DNA of 64,000 nt from Polytrichum commune. Its lineage: Eukaryota > Streptophyta > Polytrichopsida > Polytrichales > Polytrichaceae. Location of the stretch: contig OX485805.1 in assembly GCA_950295325.1 (NCBI GenBank), positions 57,250,758 to 57,314,757 on the forward strand, written 5' to 3'. Of this stretch, positions 36,176 through 46,696 are shown one piece after another; the stretch's first letter is position 1; each line of letters opens with the position of its first letter. The notes under the pieces are model-generated. The model was not told the DNA's origin. It made no database searches and worked only from the letters and a program-made list of their open reading frames with translations. The translations under genes and the position numbers were made by a program.

Positions 36176-36975
36176 AGGGCCTTAACCGATGATATACACA
36201 TTACGTGATTGGTCTAGAAGTCGAAGACTATCCAAGTTCGCTTTACACTAGACCTTGAAGGCCTTAGGGACAAAATAAATTTGATGTCGTACATGGCACC
36301 AATTGGATGATGTTTTATGGCCTACTAGATACGGTGTTAGGCCTATAAAAAAAAAGGCAAGTCTAATGTAAAATTATATTGTTTATAAGTATTATTGTGG
36401 CCCACTATAAACTTGTCATACCACAATAATTTTGTCAGTGTAACTTGTCTTAATCCACACCATTCTTGATTCCACAATATTATGTGTTCAAAATTAGGAA
36501 TGTGGGATCAATGTTTTCTACACAAACATGAAATATTGTGGAGTGAAAATATAATATCAAATCTATAATGTTATTGCAAATTTTTATGGATTTTAAATTT
36601 GAAAAAAAAACATTATTGATTTACAAGCCACCCTAATTTTCAACCCACACATAAAATACGGTGGGCCATGATATTTTCTACCTACGCAAATTTTCAACCC
36701 TTAGTACTAGGTGTAAACGGTGCAGTGCCCATGGCAAACATTATGATTGTCATTGGCACCTTAAAATAGTACATTTCCCTCATGGGGTCGCGGACTTCCT
36801 AAGATATTGGATTGTTCATAAATATGTTGCATATCCTCAACATGGTCCACTTTCACTTTACAGTGTGCTCAAAGGGCCCCTCAGTTGCAAGATTGGGTGT
36901 TTATTTCTCATGATACAACCTTGGATGATTCTTATTTCATGGTCAAGGCTTTTGGTCTGTGTGTAGAGAGGCCCT
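36176..36975. mobile_element. MITE family A-related long or composite copy
   Basis: The left part (CTTGAAGGCCTTAGG, CATGGCACCAATTGGATGAT) and the right part (TGGTCCACTTTCACTTTACA, GTGTGTAGAGAGGCCCT) match family A sequences. The middle is unrelated AT-rich DNA, suggesting an insertion or a longer family member. The boundaries are approximate, and the element abuts MITE B copy 2. Confidence 0.5.
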
Positions 36976-39900
36976 CATGATGGGTTTACATTGTGGTATG
37001 GGTCAACCTCCCCTCCCACCCCCCCCCTCCTCTTTATCTTTGAAAAGTAGTAGGTTTGGCTACATGCTAAGTTTAGAAGCAATCAAGGTGGCAAGCATAG
37101 GATTTTTTGTGGAGTTTAGGGTGGCTACAGTTAGATGAATTAAAGGGAGTATTTGGTGAATGCACATAACCTATGTATCAATTTGGGTACGTGGTGACTT
37201 CTAATTGTACATGAAAGAAATCCAAGGCTACATGTGTGCTCTGATAAGGTGAACAATGGCCCCATGTATAAAATAATAAGTGGCCCTAGATCTATATTCA
37301 CAATCTACAAGTGGCCACACACACCACAAACTAAGGGGGAAGTTGGCTACGTATTGAAAGTGGCTACAAAAACAAAATTAAATACAAATAAAATTGCAGT
37401 AGCCCCTTAAACCTCTTGAGGTTTCCAAGCTCAACTAGCTTGCAAATGTACGAGAGGATCAACATGGACATATCATACATTTCAAACGCTTAGCAACATC
37501 TTAGGCCAACTAGTGTTGCACCAACTCTCTTAATAGCAATGTGCACTTAAATTGCACCAATTTGCACACATAGAAGATGATCAACATAGAAACATCCTGC
37601 ACTTGAAGTACCTAATGCATTTCTACACTCAAAAACATAGGACCAACCCACTTAAACAATAGCGCATCCAAAATGAACAACATTGCTTAAAAACCCACTC
37701 ATACAATCACACATACAAGTACAAATAGGTAGGTTGGCGCCTTCAAGCACCACCAATGTGTTCCACTCCGAAACTCGAAATTTGGTGCCCAATTTTCTTA
37801 AAACTCCACTACAATCACAAGGTGGCGCCACTAATTGCCACTACATGAATGAAGAGGCTACAAGGTACAAGTTGAAAGAGCAAGAGGGTGGCGACCATAG
37901 GGGTGGAGAATGGATGAGAAAGCAACAACTCCACTCAGCCCACCCAACTAAACCCTAGGCGACACGAGCCCTTGGATGGGAGGACAAACTCCATCTATAG
38001 CTCACAGTGGGGCTCATTTGGCTACTCTCAATAACGAAGCTCAGAGGCGGGTCTTAATTTTTAGGCAACTCCATTCCACCCATGTGAAGCTAGTTGGCGC
38101 CACCTCCTACCCACAAAGAGTAGAGGTGGTACCTTCAATGGCAAAAATATAATTTTTTTAAAGATGTCTGTGTAAATCGATTACTTCATTGTAGCAAAGT
38201 GGGTACTAGTAATTGGAAACAAAAGGGTTGGTCCAAGTCCAAGGAACTTGGGCTCCAAAACATCCCTTGAATGGACCTTACTTTCAAACTCAATATATGA
38301 ACCCATGCTTAAAGAATGGTTCCTCAAACTTTAAGGAGAGCATTTTCTTGAGTGGGGACTGCTGTGATTTGATAGGAAAGTGATGCCACATTGGTGCCAC
38401 CTCATTTTTTTCATACATTGGACCCAAACACAAGTGTAGACTCCTTGGGTCAAATGTTGTGCTCATGACCAACATGATCATTCGATTTTAGAGTTTCTTT
38501 GGTCTTGGACCTTGGTGTAAATCCACCCTAAGTATATAGGTCAGCTCTTGAATGTAGTTTCTATATGCCATGGACATGAATTTTTGATACATTGCTAGAA
38601 GTTGGTGTTTGTATATAGTAACATGTACATGTAAAATGGATCGACCACAATATTGGAAATCTCCAAAACTCATCACAAAAACACAAGGATAGAGTTTGCT
38701 TCATCTGGCAGGCCATCATTTTTGGATCTTTGGTGTTAAGTATTTGACCCAACAATTTTGGCCCAAATATTTAGATTAAATTTTACACAATGAAATTGCC
38801 AAATTCTTCCATATTGATGTCTCCCAATGAGGATGAAGTACTAAAATCTCTCTCTCTCTCAAGGTGCATTCCTTGCTTGCCACATCACATATCATTTGCT
38901 ACTTAAGGCTCCTTTTATACTATTAGTCATTTTGCAAGTATGTGTTTTCTTTTTAATATGTAAAATGACCTCACGATTATGACTCATGGCTACATAAGGT
39001 ACATGGGTCTCAAATGGTTACTTTTTCCGACTAGCCCACTATCTATCACTTGCTGCATATCCATGGATATGTAGCAAGTGATTAGTAAGATATCATTGCT
39101 AAATTGGTGTCATTGCCACTTTCCTTACAGGTTCAAGAACTTATGTATTTCTTAAACATTATGAATGTGAAGATTTGTGTGTTCATTAATCAATCATATA
39201 TGTCCTTCCATTACTTTGACTTTTGAATCTAAAACAAAGATCATATTTTGAGCGTGCAATGCTTTCTCTTTTAAACACAAGTATTTTTTAATATTCATTT
39301 TTGGAGACACAAAAAACCACACAACACTCAAGTACAAGCGTCTGATCAAGATAAGTAACCAAATTAGACACGCATGCCTTACATAAACAAGTCCAATAAC
39401 ATATTGCTCTTAAACCTTCCAATATTTGCTTGTTTTCAAGTAAGATTGGTTTCTTACTTCAATTTCTTATTTGGCAAGACATGCCAAAGAATTTCACATT
39501 ATTCTTATTTGATCCAAAATATATTTATTCACAAATGTTGGGTCCATAACAACCTAGCATGCATATGAGTAACATTATGGTATAGCTTTGGACCATCACC
39601 AAAGTAGACCACATACAAAGAAACTCTTCATTTATGCTTTGCTTCCTCAAGATGCACAACATATATCACATGGTCTTTGCCAATACTTCTCTTCCACTAT
39701 ATGCTTATTAAAATTTACTCCTTTCTTGATTATGAAACTATATAGTGGAAAAGAACAAATGGTAGACCATACAATTCATGTATTGATGTTAGTGTATTTC
39801 AATTTTATTTTTTCTTGTGTAGCTTTGAAAGGGTGAATGTGAGGGGTGAATGTTCACAACACCTATTGAGGGGGAGGGCATACCACAACAACTCAGGGGG

Positions 39901-40886
39901 ATCACACCCCCTTACATTTTGTAACCACGTACGATAATGGGGTATTTAATGGGGGGATATTTATGCACATCTCAATATTTTTATCCCTCCCTATTTGTAG
40001 ATATAAAACTACTTTGACGTACTTTTTAGCACCCTATATCTATTTGTCATTGTTTATAGAGGCTGTTTTTGACAACGTTTCTTTTATAAATCTTATAAGT
40101 ACCAAATAATGGACATAATACTATAGCATTGCAAAATCAACTATGTGAGCAACAAATGTTCCATACCATCCATCTTGTCATTCAATCGGTTTCAATTAGT
40201 TATACCAATGCTAAACCATTCAAAGTCTCATTCAAAACACAACCAATAGCACTTGAATACTAGTCTAAAGGTTACCAATAAACATGTAGATAACAAAATG
40301 TACAAGCTAGCATAGACAAGTTGTAAACGTGGATAAAACAAAACAAGAATTACAATCAATTGTCACAAGACATGAAATTTTGCACAACTATATACTTCAA
40401 GAAAAAAATATAGTACCTTGAAAGTTAACTCATTATCTTCATACATTTGAAAAGTTGAATACATGCTTATTACTTCAACCATCCAATGCTCATTTATAAA
40501 TGACATCTTTGAATGAAGCAAGAGAATTTCATAGATTAAATAACACCTACTAACTTAGAAAACATTTTCTACAACAATCATTCATAATTTGTACACTAGA
40601 CAAAAAAAAAAAGTTATTTTGTGGTATGAGTATGAGGTCACAACGAATATCCTACATCGCTATCAATTTCATGTAGATTTTTCAACAAACTCATTCAAGG
40701 AGTTCTCATCAACCGGATCAAGCTCAATGACAACCTTCTCTACATCAAATGACATAGTCACTGTGCAAATTATGCTATCTTCATCAATCCAAATAAAATC
40801 CGAGTGGTCATATTTGAATTTGAAGTGTCCATGAATTTTTCTAAAATAATTAAGAAAGACCATAAAACCGATTCCGACAATACTTG
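36976..40886. other. Intergenic, no gene recognised
   Basis: No recognisable gene. Around 38990-39040 there is a fragment (GGGCTAGTCGGAAAAAGTAA, on the minus strand) shared with the right end of repeat R1 and with about 18040-18075. A 64-codon minus-strand frame at 40669-40863 is unrecognised. Confidence 0.45.
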
Positions 40887-40897
40887 TTTGTTTACCT

Positions 40898-40982
40898 ACC
40901 AGGGCATCGGGTCATTGACATTACGAACGGACACTTTATTCACGCCGGCCCCTTGCTAAAAAGGGACCGGAGTTTCTATCAA
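40898..40982 (+). mobile_element. SINE family 1, 5'-truncated copy
   Basis: This 85-bp 3' fragment (ATTACGAACGGACACTTTAT ... hairpin CCGG-CCCCTT, loop, AAGGG-A-CCGG, GAGTTTCTATCAA) is almost identical to the end of the full-length copy at 3121 apart from its near-absent tail. The 11-bp target-site duplication TTTGTTTACCT lies at 40887-40897 and 40983-40993. Confidence 0.9.
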
Positions 40983-40993
40983 TTTGTTTACCT

Positions 40994-42129
40994 TTGTTCA
41001 CCTCCCATTTGAAACGGTCAATAAGATGCTTGCAACTTCCCCGCCTTGTATTTACCTTTTATCTCATTTTCATAACTCGTCATATACACCACGTGCCCCG
41101 GTCAACTCCATTGAGAACACATGTAGGTTGCGAATTTTTGAAAGGTCTTGCCCTAGTCCTCTTAACAACTGATTTAACTGTAAATAGAATAATTGTCGTA
41201 CTTCTCTACATAAAATACACTCCACAATTTATCATAAGACCCAACAACATTCTCTCTGTAGAAGATGAAGCATTGATGTAATCATCAACATCTCGTCTTT
41301 CTACGTTCACATCTAGGTCTTGTAACTCTTCATCTTTCTACATTACACATTCATGAAGGCGCCTGAAATCAATAGCATGTCGTCGAAAAACGGGCAGTGG
41401 AAGGGGAAAATCAAAGAGTTGGAGTTTGAAATCGACTTTTACCGCACTAGAGCATAGCAAGCCGAATATTCGGCGCTCATGAAACACCTTGTGTGAATGC
41501 TATGGAGCAAAAAAGAAAACTTCAAAAAATATGTTTTACCTACTGCCTTTGTGCCACACTTCACAAACGCAAGACCTCCTACCCGAACGCTTCACCGCCT
41601 TCGCGCCTCAAATCCTAAGCAATCCCAAGGGCCATTGAGAAGTTAAAACATTCCTTCCCCCAAAAAAATCCACAACATTTCCCTCCATACTAACGCTTTT
41701 CGTTCAAATTTGGACATAATTTAAACAATATTCATCCAAGTAGTCAAACCCATAATTATTCTATTGATCCTACTACATACATTTGAGGGGATCCAATATC
41801 TATGACCCTTTTTTTTCTACTGATTACTAAAATGGAGGAATTATTCACCACCCTATTTTACATATAATCATGTAGGGGACATATTTCCAATGCTATGGTA
41901 TATCTAACGAATTTATAAATTTTATCTCAACGAATTAAATTGACCCTATGTTTTATCTCACGTGGTTTCTAAAATTCCAATAGTCACCTCCCCGAGCACA
42001 ACAATCATGCGAGACATCAAGACGATATCAAAAATATTGATCTTTTAGAATAAGGGATTGCAGTGGCCTTAATAAAGATACATGCTAATATCAAATTGAT
42101 GGTCCAATTGGAATAAATAAAGAATTGAG
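40994..42129. other. Intergenic, no gene recognised
   Basis: Short plus-strand frames at the left (62-95 codons) are unrecognised. AT-rich toward the right. Confidence 0.45.
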
Positions 42130-43250
42130 ACTACCTACATGACACTAAGGTTGATGTGCCTAATTTGGTTACTTCTCTCTTAATCAACCACCTAATTTTG
42201 AGTGGTATGTGGTTAGGCATGGCTCCGAGAACGAATACCAAAAGGATATGTGTTTAAAAGAGACAAGTGTATAAAACCGTTATAGACTGAATAGTCAACA
42301 TAATTGTGGGGGGACCTATATAACCACATTCTGGTGCCCTACTAGATTGCGGAGGGCCATGGAAATGGGCCGCTAGACTTCCATGTGCCCACTAAAGCAC
42401 TTAAAAACCTACAAATGCCTACCACCAAAGGATTGAATACCGGTTTAAGGAGGAGGATGTTTTAACATGGAAAAAGAGATTAGGGCCACTTCACACATGA
42501 GACTGGGAGCCCTTTGACCATTGCACTTCACGCACTCTCATTGGTGGAAAAGGTGGAGCCAGTCCAAGTTTGCTTCATACTACGCTTGAGGGACCAACAT
42601 AGTAAGTGAATGCAAGATGGATGTAAGGTCCACATGGATTCCTACACGGCATCAAATGGATCATGTTTCATGGCCACTTGGACTATTTTCAAAAACCACC
42701 TTTTGGAGGTAGGCCTAACATAAAACCGGGAGACCATGGCACTCTGAATGCTCACAACCGTTGATTTATTTGATTTTATCATGTGTGAGGACCCCCATGA
42801 ATAGAAATTCATCGAAATAGCATTTGGTTGAGGGCTTGGTCACATATGGCTTCACACTACACTTGAGGATCCCTGACCACGCTACATGAATTCGGAGGTG
42901 TGTTGGGACGGCCTTTGGACACTTTCTTTTGGGCTCTCACAATTTCATGGTCATGGCTCTTGGCTCCTATGTGAAGTGGCCCTTTGTAGCCAGTTGACAC
43001 ATACGAACTCGACCTCACCAAATCCCATCTACATTTGGGGCGAGTCTGTCCCTTATTCCCACTAGAATCCAGTGGGCATGAAAACTCACCCTCAATGAGC
43101 ACGAGAATCTTCAGCTTGATAACGAATGAGATATTATGAGGAAAGTGGCTATGGCATCCATTTAAGATTCGCTAAGCATCTTGTACTAATCATGTGTTTC
43201 ATATCCTAGGAGAAGTGGGCTAGTCGGGAAAAGTAACCATTTAAGACCCA
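42130..43250 (+). repeat. Dispersed repeat R1, copy 2 (interrupted by a MITE)
   Basis: Colinear with 10435-11580 through at least six blocks. MITE family A copy 4 (42483-42982) and adjoining sequence separate the ATCAACATAATT block (about 42297) from the GAGCACGAGAATCTTCAGC block (about 43100). Confidence 0.65.
42483..42982. mobile_element. MITE family A, copy 4, nested in repeat R1
   Basis: A 500-bp element with ends GGGCCACTTCACACATGAGA and, read inward from the right, GGGCCACTTCACATAGGAGC. It is the closest relative of copy 3 over its whole length. The left flank is TTA and the right flank TTT, a partly decayed duplication. Non-coding. Confidence 0.8.
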
Positions 43251-43506
43251 CCTACCTTGCATTATGAAATCATCAAAGATACCAAACCTATGGAAAGGTA
43301 AACAAACATTTGAAGGTTTCAATTTAAAATTAGGTTAGAGAGGGGACCTCAGACATAGTATTTTTGGTTTGTGTTATTGGGGATTCTTTTCTCCTCATTT
43401 GGGCCCCTTCCATAGGGGCTTTCGAAAATTGAATCATTGACCTGAGCTAAAGTGTCATATTTAGTGTCCGCCAGATTTCCTACCTCCCACCTAATTATGA
43501 AACCAA

Positions 43507-43530
43507 GTAGGTAGGTAGGTAGGTAGGTAG
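43507..43530. repeat. (GTAG)6 microsatellite
   Basis: Six GTAG units about 40 bp before the gene-like leader region of SAUR gene 1. Confidence 0.95.
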
Positions 43531-43567
43531 CAAGAGAGTGGTCGGTAGGAAACGACCTCCTTAGAAA

Positions 43568-45222
43568 ATGGCCTCTCCGCCTTCCTCCCTTCAAGGCCAC
43601 CGAACCCTTGCTCAGTCTTTCTTGCTTTCTTCTCTTTTTTTGTCTGTCATTGGGATACTTCTCGTCGCTCCGAACTCATCCTCCCTCGCTTTTGCATCTC
43701 TCCAGAACGGAAACGAGGCTTTTCAAAACACACAGGAAAAGAATTCCGCAATTTTACCAAGTTTTTAGAGCTTTCTTGAACGTGCAGAGAGCAAGCTAGC
43801 AGGCTTCTCCGTGATGTGACGGTTGTTGGATCTTGTTATCGTCTCCAGGAGCGTCTCTGGTTGAGATTCTCTCTATAGAGAAGAGGTTTGTGACGTTCTA
43901 CAAACTTGTTCGATTTTTTTCTGTTTTGTTTTGTTTTCCCGTTCTTTAATGAGGTAGGAGAGTTTTCTTGAGCGGGGAAAGTGTAATCGTATGTAGTGTT
44001 CGTTTTTTGCGGTCATAGTGATTAAGAAGCGGTGTTTGTATGAGAGCAAGTGATTTTCAAGCAGGTTGGCGTGTCGTTTGAGATTAAAATTCTTGCAGTC
44101 GACTTCGGTCGGTCCGTGGCGGTGTTAAGCGCGTAGGAAATCGTCCAATAGTCGCTTGGCACATTCTTAAGTGCTATTTTGTTTATGTTTTTAATTTTTA
44201 TCCTGTTGCGAAGATATATTGTAGTGGGAAATTTTAGTCTTCTTGATTTTTTTTTTCAAACACGTACTTATCACTGAGTCGTGTCCGTGACGGCCTGGAG
44301 AGAGATAATAATAGATCTGCGTAGAATTCGATCTCATGTCTCATTGTAAGCCCTGCTCCATATTATTCTCTGATGATAACGATGCTTTGAAACTGTCAAA
44401 AGTATTTGTTATTAGTAGTAGAAGCTTATTTGTTCGTCCGGGTAATCTGCCTTGGAACGTACAATAGTTTTCATTGTAGTTCTTTCTCTTTTTTTTTCTT
44501 CTTTCATATCTTTGAACCATATGTTTTCGATCCGTTCCATCTTGTTCTCTGATGACAGCGAAGGTTTAAAAATTGTCAAAAATATCTGCTATTAGAGTGG
44601 GGATTTGTTTGTTCGTCTGGGTTAACAACCTGCCCTGGAACGCACGATCGTGCTTTCTCACCTTTTTCTTATTTCATAACTTTGTTTGATCCATAGGTTT
44701 TCCTATTCGCCAGCCGCCCCTCCACGCATCTGATGTGGTAGGTGTCGTGTACGGAAGATCAGGGGGATCCGACTCTGTATTTGAATCAAAGAAAAGAAAA
44801 GAAATAATTATTCAGTGTTGGAAGGCGTCGAAACTCATCGAGGGGTTAGGGGAGGCTTTTCCGCTTGTGTGTTTTGAGAGGCGATCACATCGTTTGCTAC
44901 TATTGTAAATACGCTTGAAGGGACCTTTCATGGTGACATAACCAGAATATATAATAGATTTTATCGTGTCGCATATGTCCTCCATGAATTCTCAGCATCA
45001 ACAACATATATTTATACGGAATATCGGGTTTCACGAACCTCGAATTCCACTCCTCCCTTTTGAACAATAACACTTGTCATCCCTCCCTCCATTTTGTACT
45101 ATATTCATTGAGTTATCATAGTTTCTTGACATTCTATTGCTCCCAATCCCCTGCCTACGGTAGTCTGGCAAAGTAGACTGCGGCTTCTTCTTGAATTGTT
45201 TTTTGAAACAAGCAACATCATC
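43568..45222 (+). promoter_or_regulatory. Upstream region of SAUR gene 1 (possible long leader or promoter)
   Basis: Composition changes here to T- and CT-rich sequence more like genic DNA. A 66-codon frame starts at 43568 (ATGGCCTCTCCGCC) with a hydrophobic stretch near residues 18-34. It is unrecognised and may be an upstream frame, a short exon or chance. A tandem duplication lies at 44353-44705. A TATA-like TATATTTATA at 45007-45016 is about 205 bp before the SAUR start. Whether the region is promoter, spliced 5' leader or both cannot be decided from sequence. Confidence 0.4.
44353..44705 (+). repeat. Diverged tandem duplication, two units of about 175 bp
   Basis: Unit 1 (44353-44531) and unit 2 (44532-44705) share CTCTGATGAYARCGAWG, CTGTCAAAAGTAT/TTGTCAAAAATAT, TTTGTTCGTCYGGGT and CCYTGGAACGYAC in the same order. 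Both lie within the upstream region of SAUR gene 1. Confidence 0.75.
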
Positions 45223-45732
45223 ATGAGGACGCACGGGATGCCCGAGAAGATGCATAGGGCCTTGCGGAAGCTCCAGCACAACATTATGAATGCCCAGGTT
45301 CTGAATTACCACAGTCTCCACCATCATCATCATCACGCAACTTCAACGAAAAGATCAGCAGGCGGATCTCAAAAGAACGAGAATAATTATTTTCAAGGCG
45401 GGGAGTCAATCAAGCAGTTCCTGGATAATTGTGAAGACGTCGCTCCGCACGATGTTCCTGAAGGCTTCTTGGTTGTGTATGTGGGCGAGGAGAGGCGCCG
45501 TTTTGTGATCAGTGCCGATATTTTGAGTCACTCTGTATTTCGGATGCTGCTGAACAAGTCGGCCGAGGAGTTTGGGTTCAAACATGAGGGAGGGTTGAAC
45601 ATTGCATGCGAAGTGGTGTTTTTTGAACACCTATTGTGGCTCATCGAGACGAATGATCCTTCACTCTCTAGCATGGAGATTGACGAACTTGTGGGCCATC
45701 ATGCCTACTCAGAGTACCCGCCATTTGACTGA
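45223..45732 (+). CDS. SAUR family protein 1 (small auxin-up RNA), 169 aa
   Basis: A single uninterrupted exon of 169 codons ends at TGA. The first ATG (ATGAGGACGCACGGG) is used; an upstream frame extension has no ATG. Residues 77-142 form the SAUR domain (Pfam auxin_inducible): VPEGFLVVYVG, ERRRFVIS, SHSVFRMLL, EEFGFKHEGGLNIAC and FFEHLLWLIE are all in place. The N-terminus is basic and amphipathic (residues 8-22), followed by a His run (33-38) and a Ser/Asn-rich linker. A short acidic tail follows the domain. Characterised SAUR proteins bind and inhibit PP2C.D phosphatases, keeping plasma-membrane H+-ATPases active and promoting cell expansion; that role is inferred here. Lack of introns and length fit the family. 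Its nearest gene is SAUR 2, in convergent orientation 7.7 kb away. Confidence 0.95.
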   Translation: MRTHGMPEKMHRALRKLQHNIMNAQVLNYHSLHHHHHHATSTKRSAGGSQKNENNYFQGGESIKQFLDNCEDVAPHDVPEGFLVVYVGEERRRFVISADILSHSVFRMLLNKSAEEFGFKHEGGLNIACEVVFFEHLLWLIETNDPSLSSMEIDELVGHHAYSEYPPFD

Positions 45733-46563
45733 TTTGACTCAAGCTGGCCGACCTTTTAAAGCAAATATTTGGCTATTGTATCTCACTTGTTCAAAGATAA
45801 TGATGAAATGTTCAAGCCATTCCATTATGTGAATTGGCCATATTAGTTGTGTTTTGTTGGGAAGATACGCCGACATTCTAGCTCTATTCGTGTATATAAG
45901 GCGGTTTGGCTTTTTTGTTTGTCATAGATGAAGTTCTTTGTTATTTGTTATTTTTCCTGTCATAGCATTTTGCGTGTGCAAGACATAGCACACACGATTC
46001 ATTCTGCATGCTGATCAGTCTCATTGCTCAAATGTTTGCCGTGTCAATCATTTTAAATGGACATGTTTCTGATCATCTGCAATTGACATGGATGTCATAA
46101 TATCATTTTGTTGAATTCCCCTAACTTTTCTTTTAAGTTCAGTGTGAGATTATGTTGTTGGCGGGACCTGGCATGGTTGAAGTTCTAACACGAAGTTGTA
46201 ACAGAAGAAAGTCCCCATTTCTATGATTCACTGTGCAGTTTTTCGCAGTTGCAGTAACTTTGGACCGCGGTTCACCCCTTTCTGGTGTACTTTCTTTTGA
46301 TGAGCACTTTCCGAGGCACATGTGTGTGCCTCTTTTTCAAAAGCCCTTAGACATCACTGCCTAAGGGCTGCTGGAACTTGTTGCTGGTTGGCCTTCTCTT
46401 TTTAAATGGTTTATTGTGATGATTTGGGTGGAGCTTGGGGTGATTGAATCTTCATTTTAAGTGCTCAGACCGAGAGGTACACTACTTATCTGATTTAGTG
46501 TGGCATGAAATAGATGTGCCATGTTCAGAGTGGTTTCTATGACTTGTCATGTAACAGGAAGTA
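45733..46563. other. SAUR 1 downstream region
   Basis: This probably contains the 3' untranslated region. A 9-bp hairpin (AGCCCTTAG, 10-nt loop) lies at about 46341-46368. No further gene recognised. Confidence 0.45.
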
Positions 46564-46696
46564 TAGGGGAATGGTCACTGGTAGGGCATTTCCGGCTTGT
46601 AATTTGGGCGCCAATTGTGAGCGACGGGAGCTGCAAGCAAACCAAACGGGCCCCGAATTACAAGCCGAAATTGGCTGACCAACGAACATTCCCCTA
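46564..46696. mobile_element. Small MITE, family F
   Basis: A 133-bp palindromic element with arms of about 49 bp. The left arm TAGGGGAATGGTCACTGGT and the right arm, read inward, TAGGGGAATGTTCGTTGGTC both continue with CGGCTTGTAATT. The central loop is about 34 bp. It lies 0.8 kb downstream of SAUR gene 1. No clear duplication. The open frames crossing it on both strands are by-products of the palindrome. Confidence 0.8.

Noticed and set aside
40669-40863. 64-codon minus-strand frame with acidic, protein-like composition
   Set aside because: I considered a PB1-like or other domain fragment but could not match any conserved motif.
45031-45336. 101-codon minus-strand frame with a Met run
   Set aside because: Antisense shadow of SAUR gene 1; the Met run is the complement of the His codons.
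45900-45990. SAUR-type DST mRNA-instability element in the 3' region of SAUR gene 1
   Set aside because: An ATAGAT word is present near 45925 but the required flanking GGA and GTA parts at proper spacing are not convincing.
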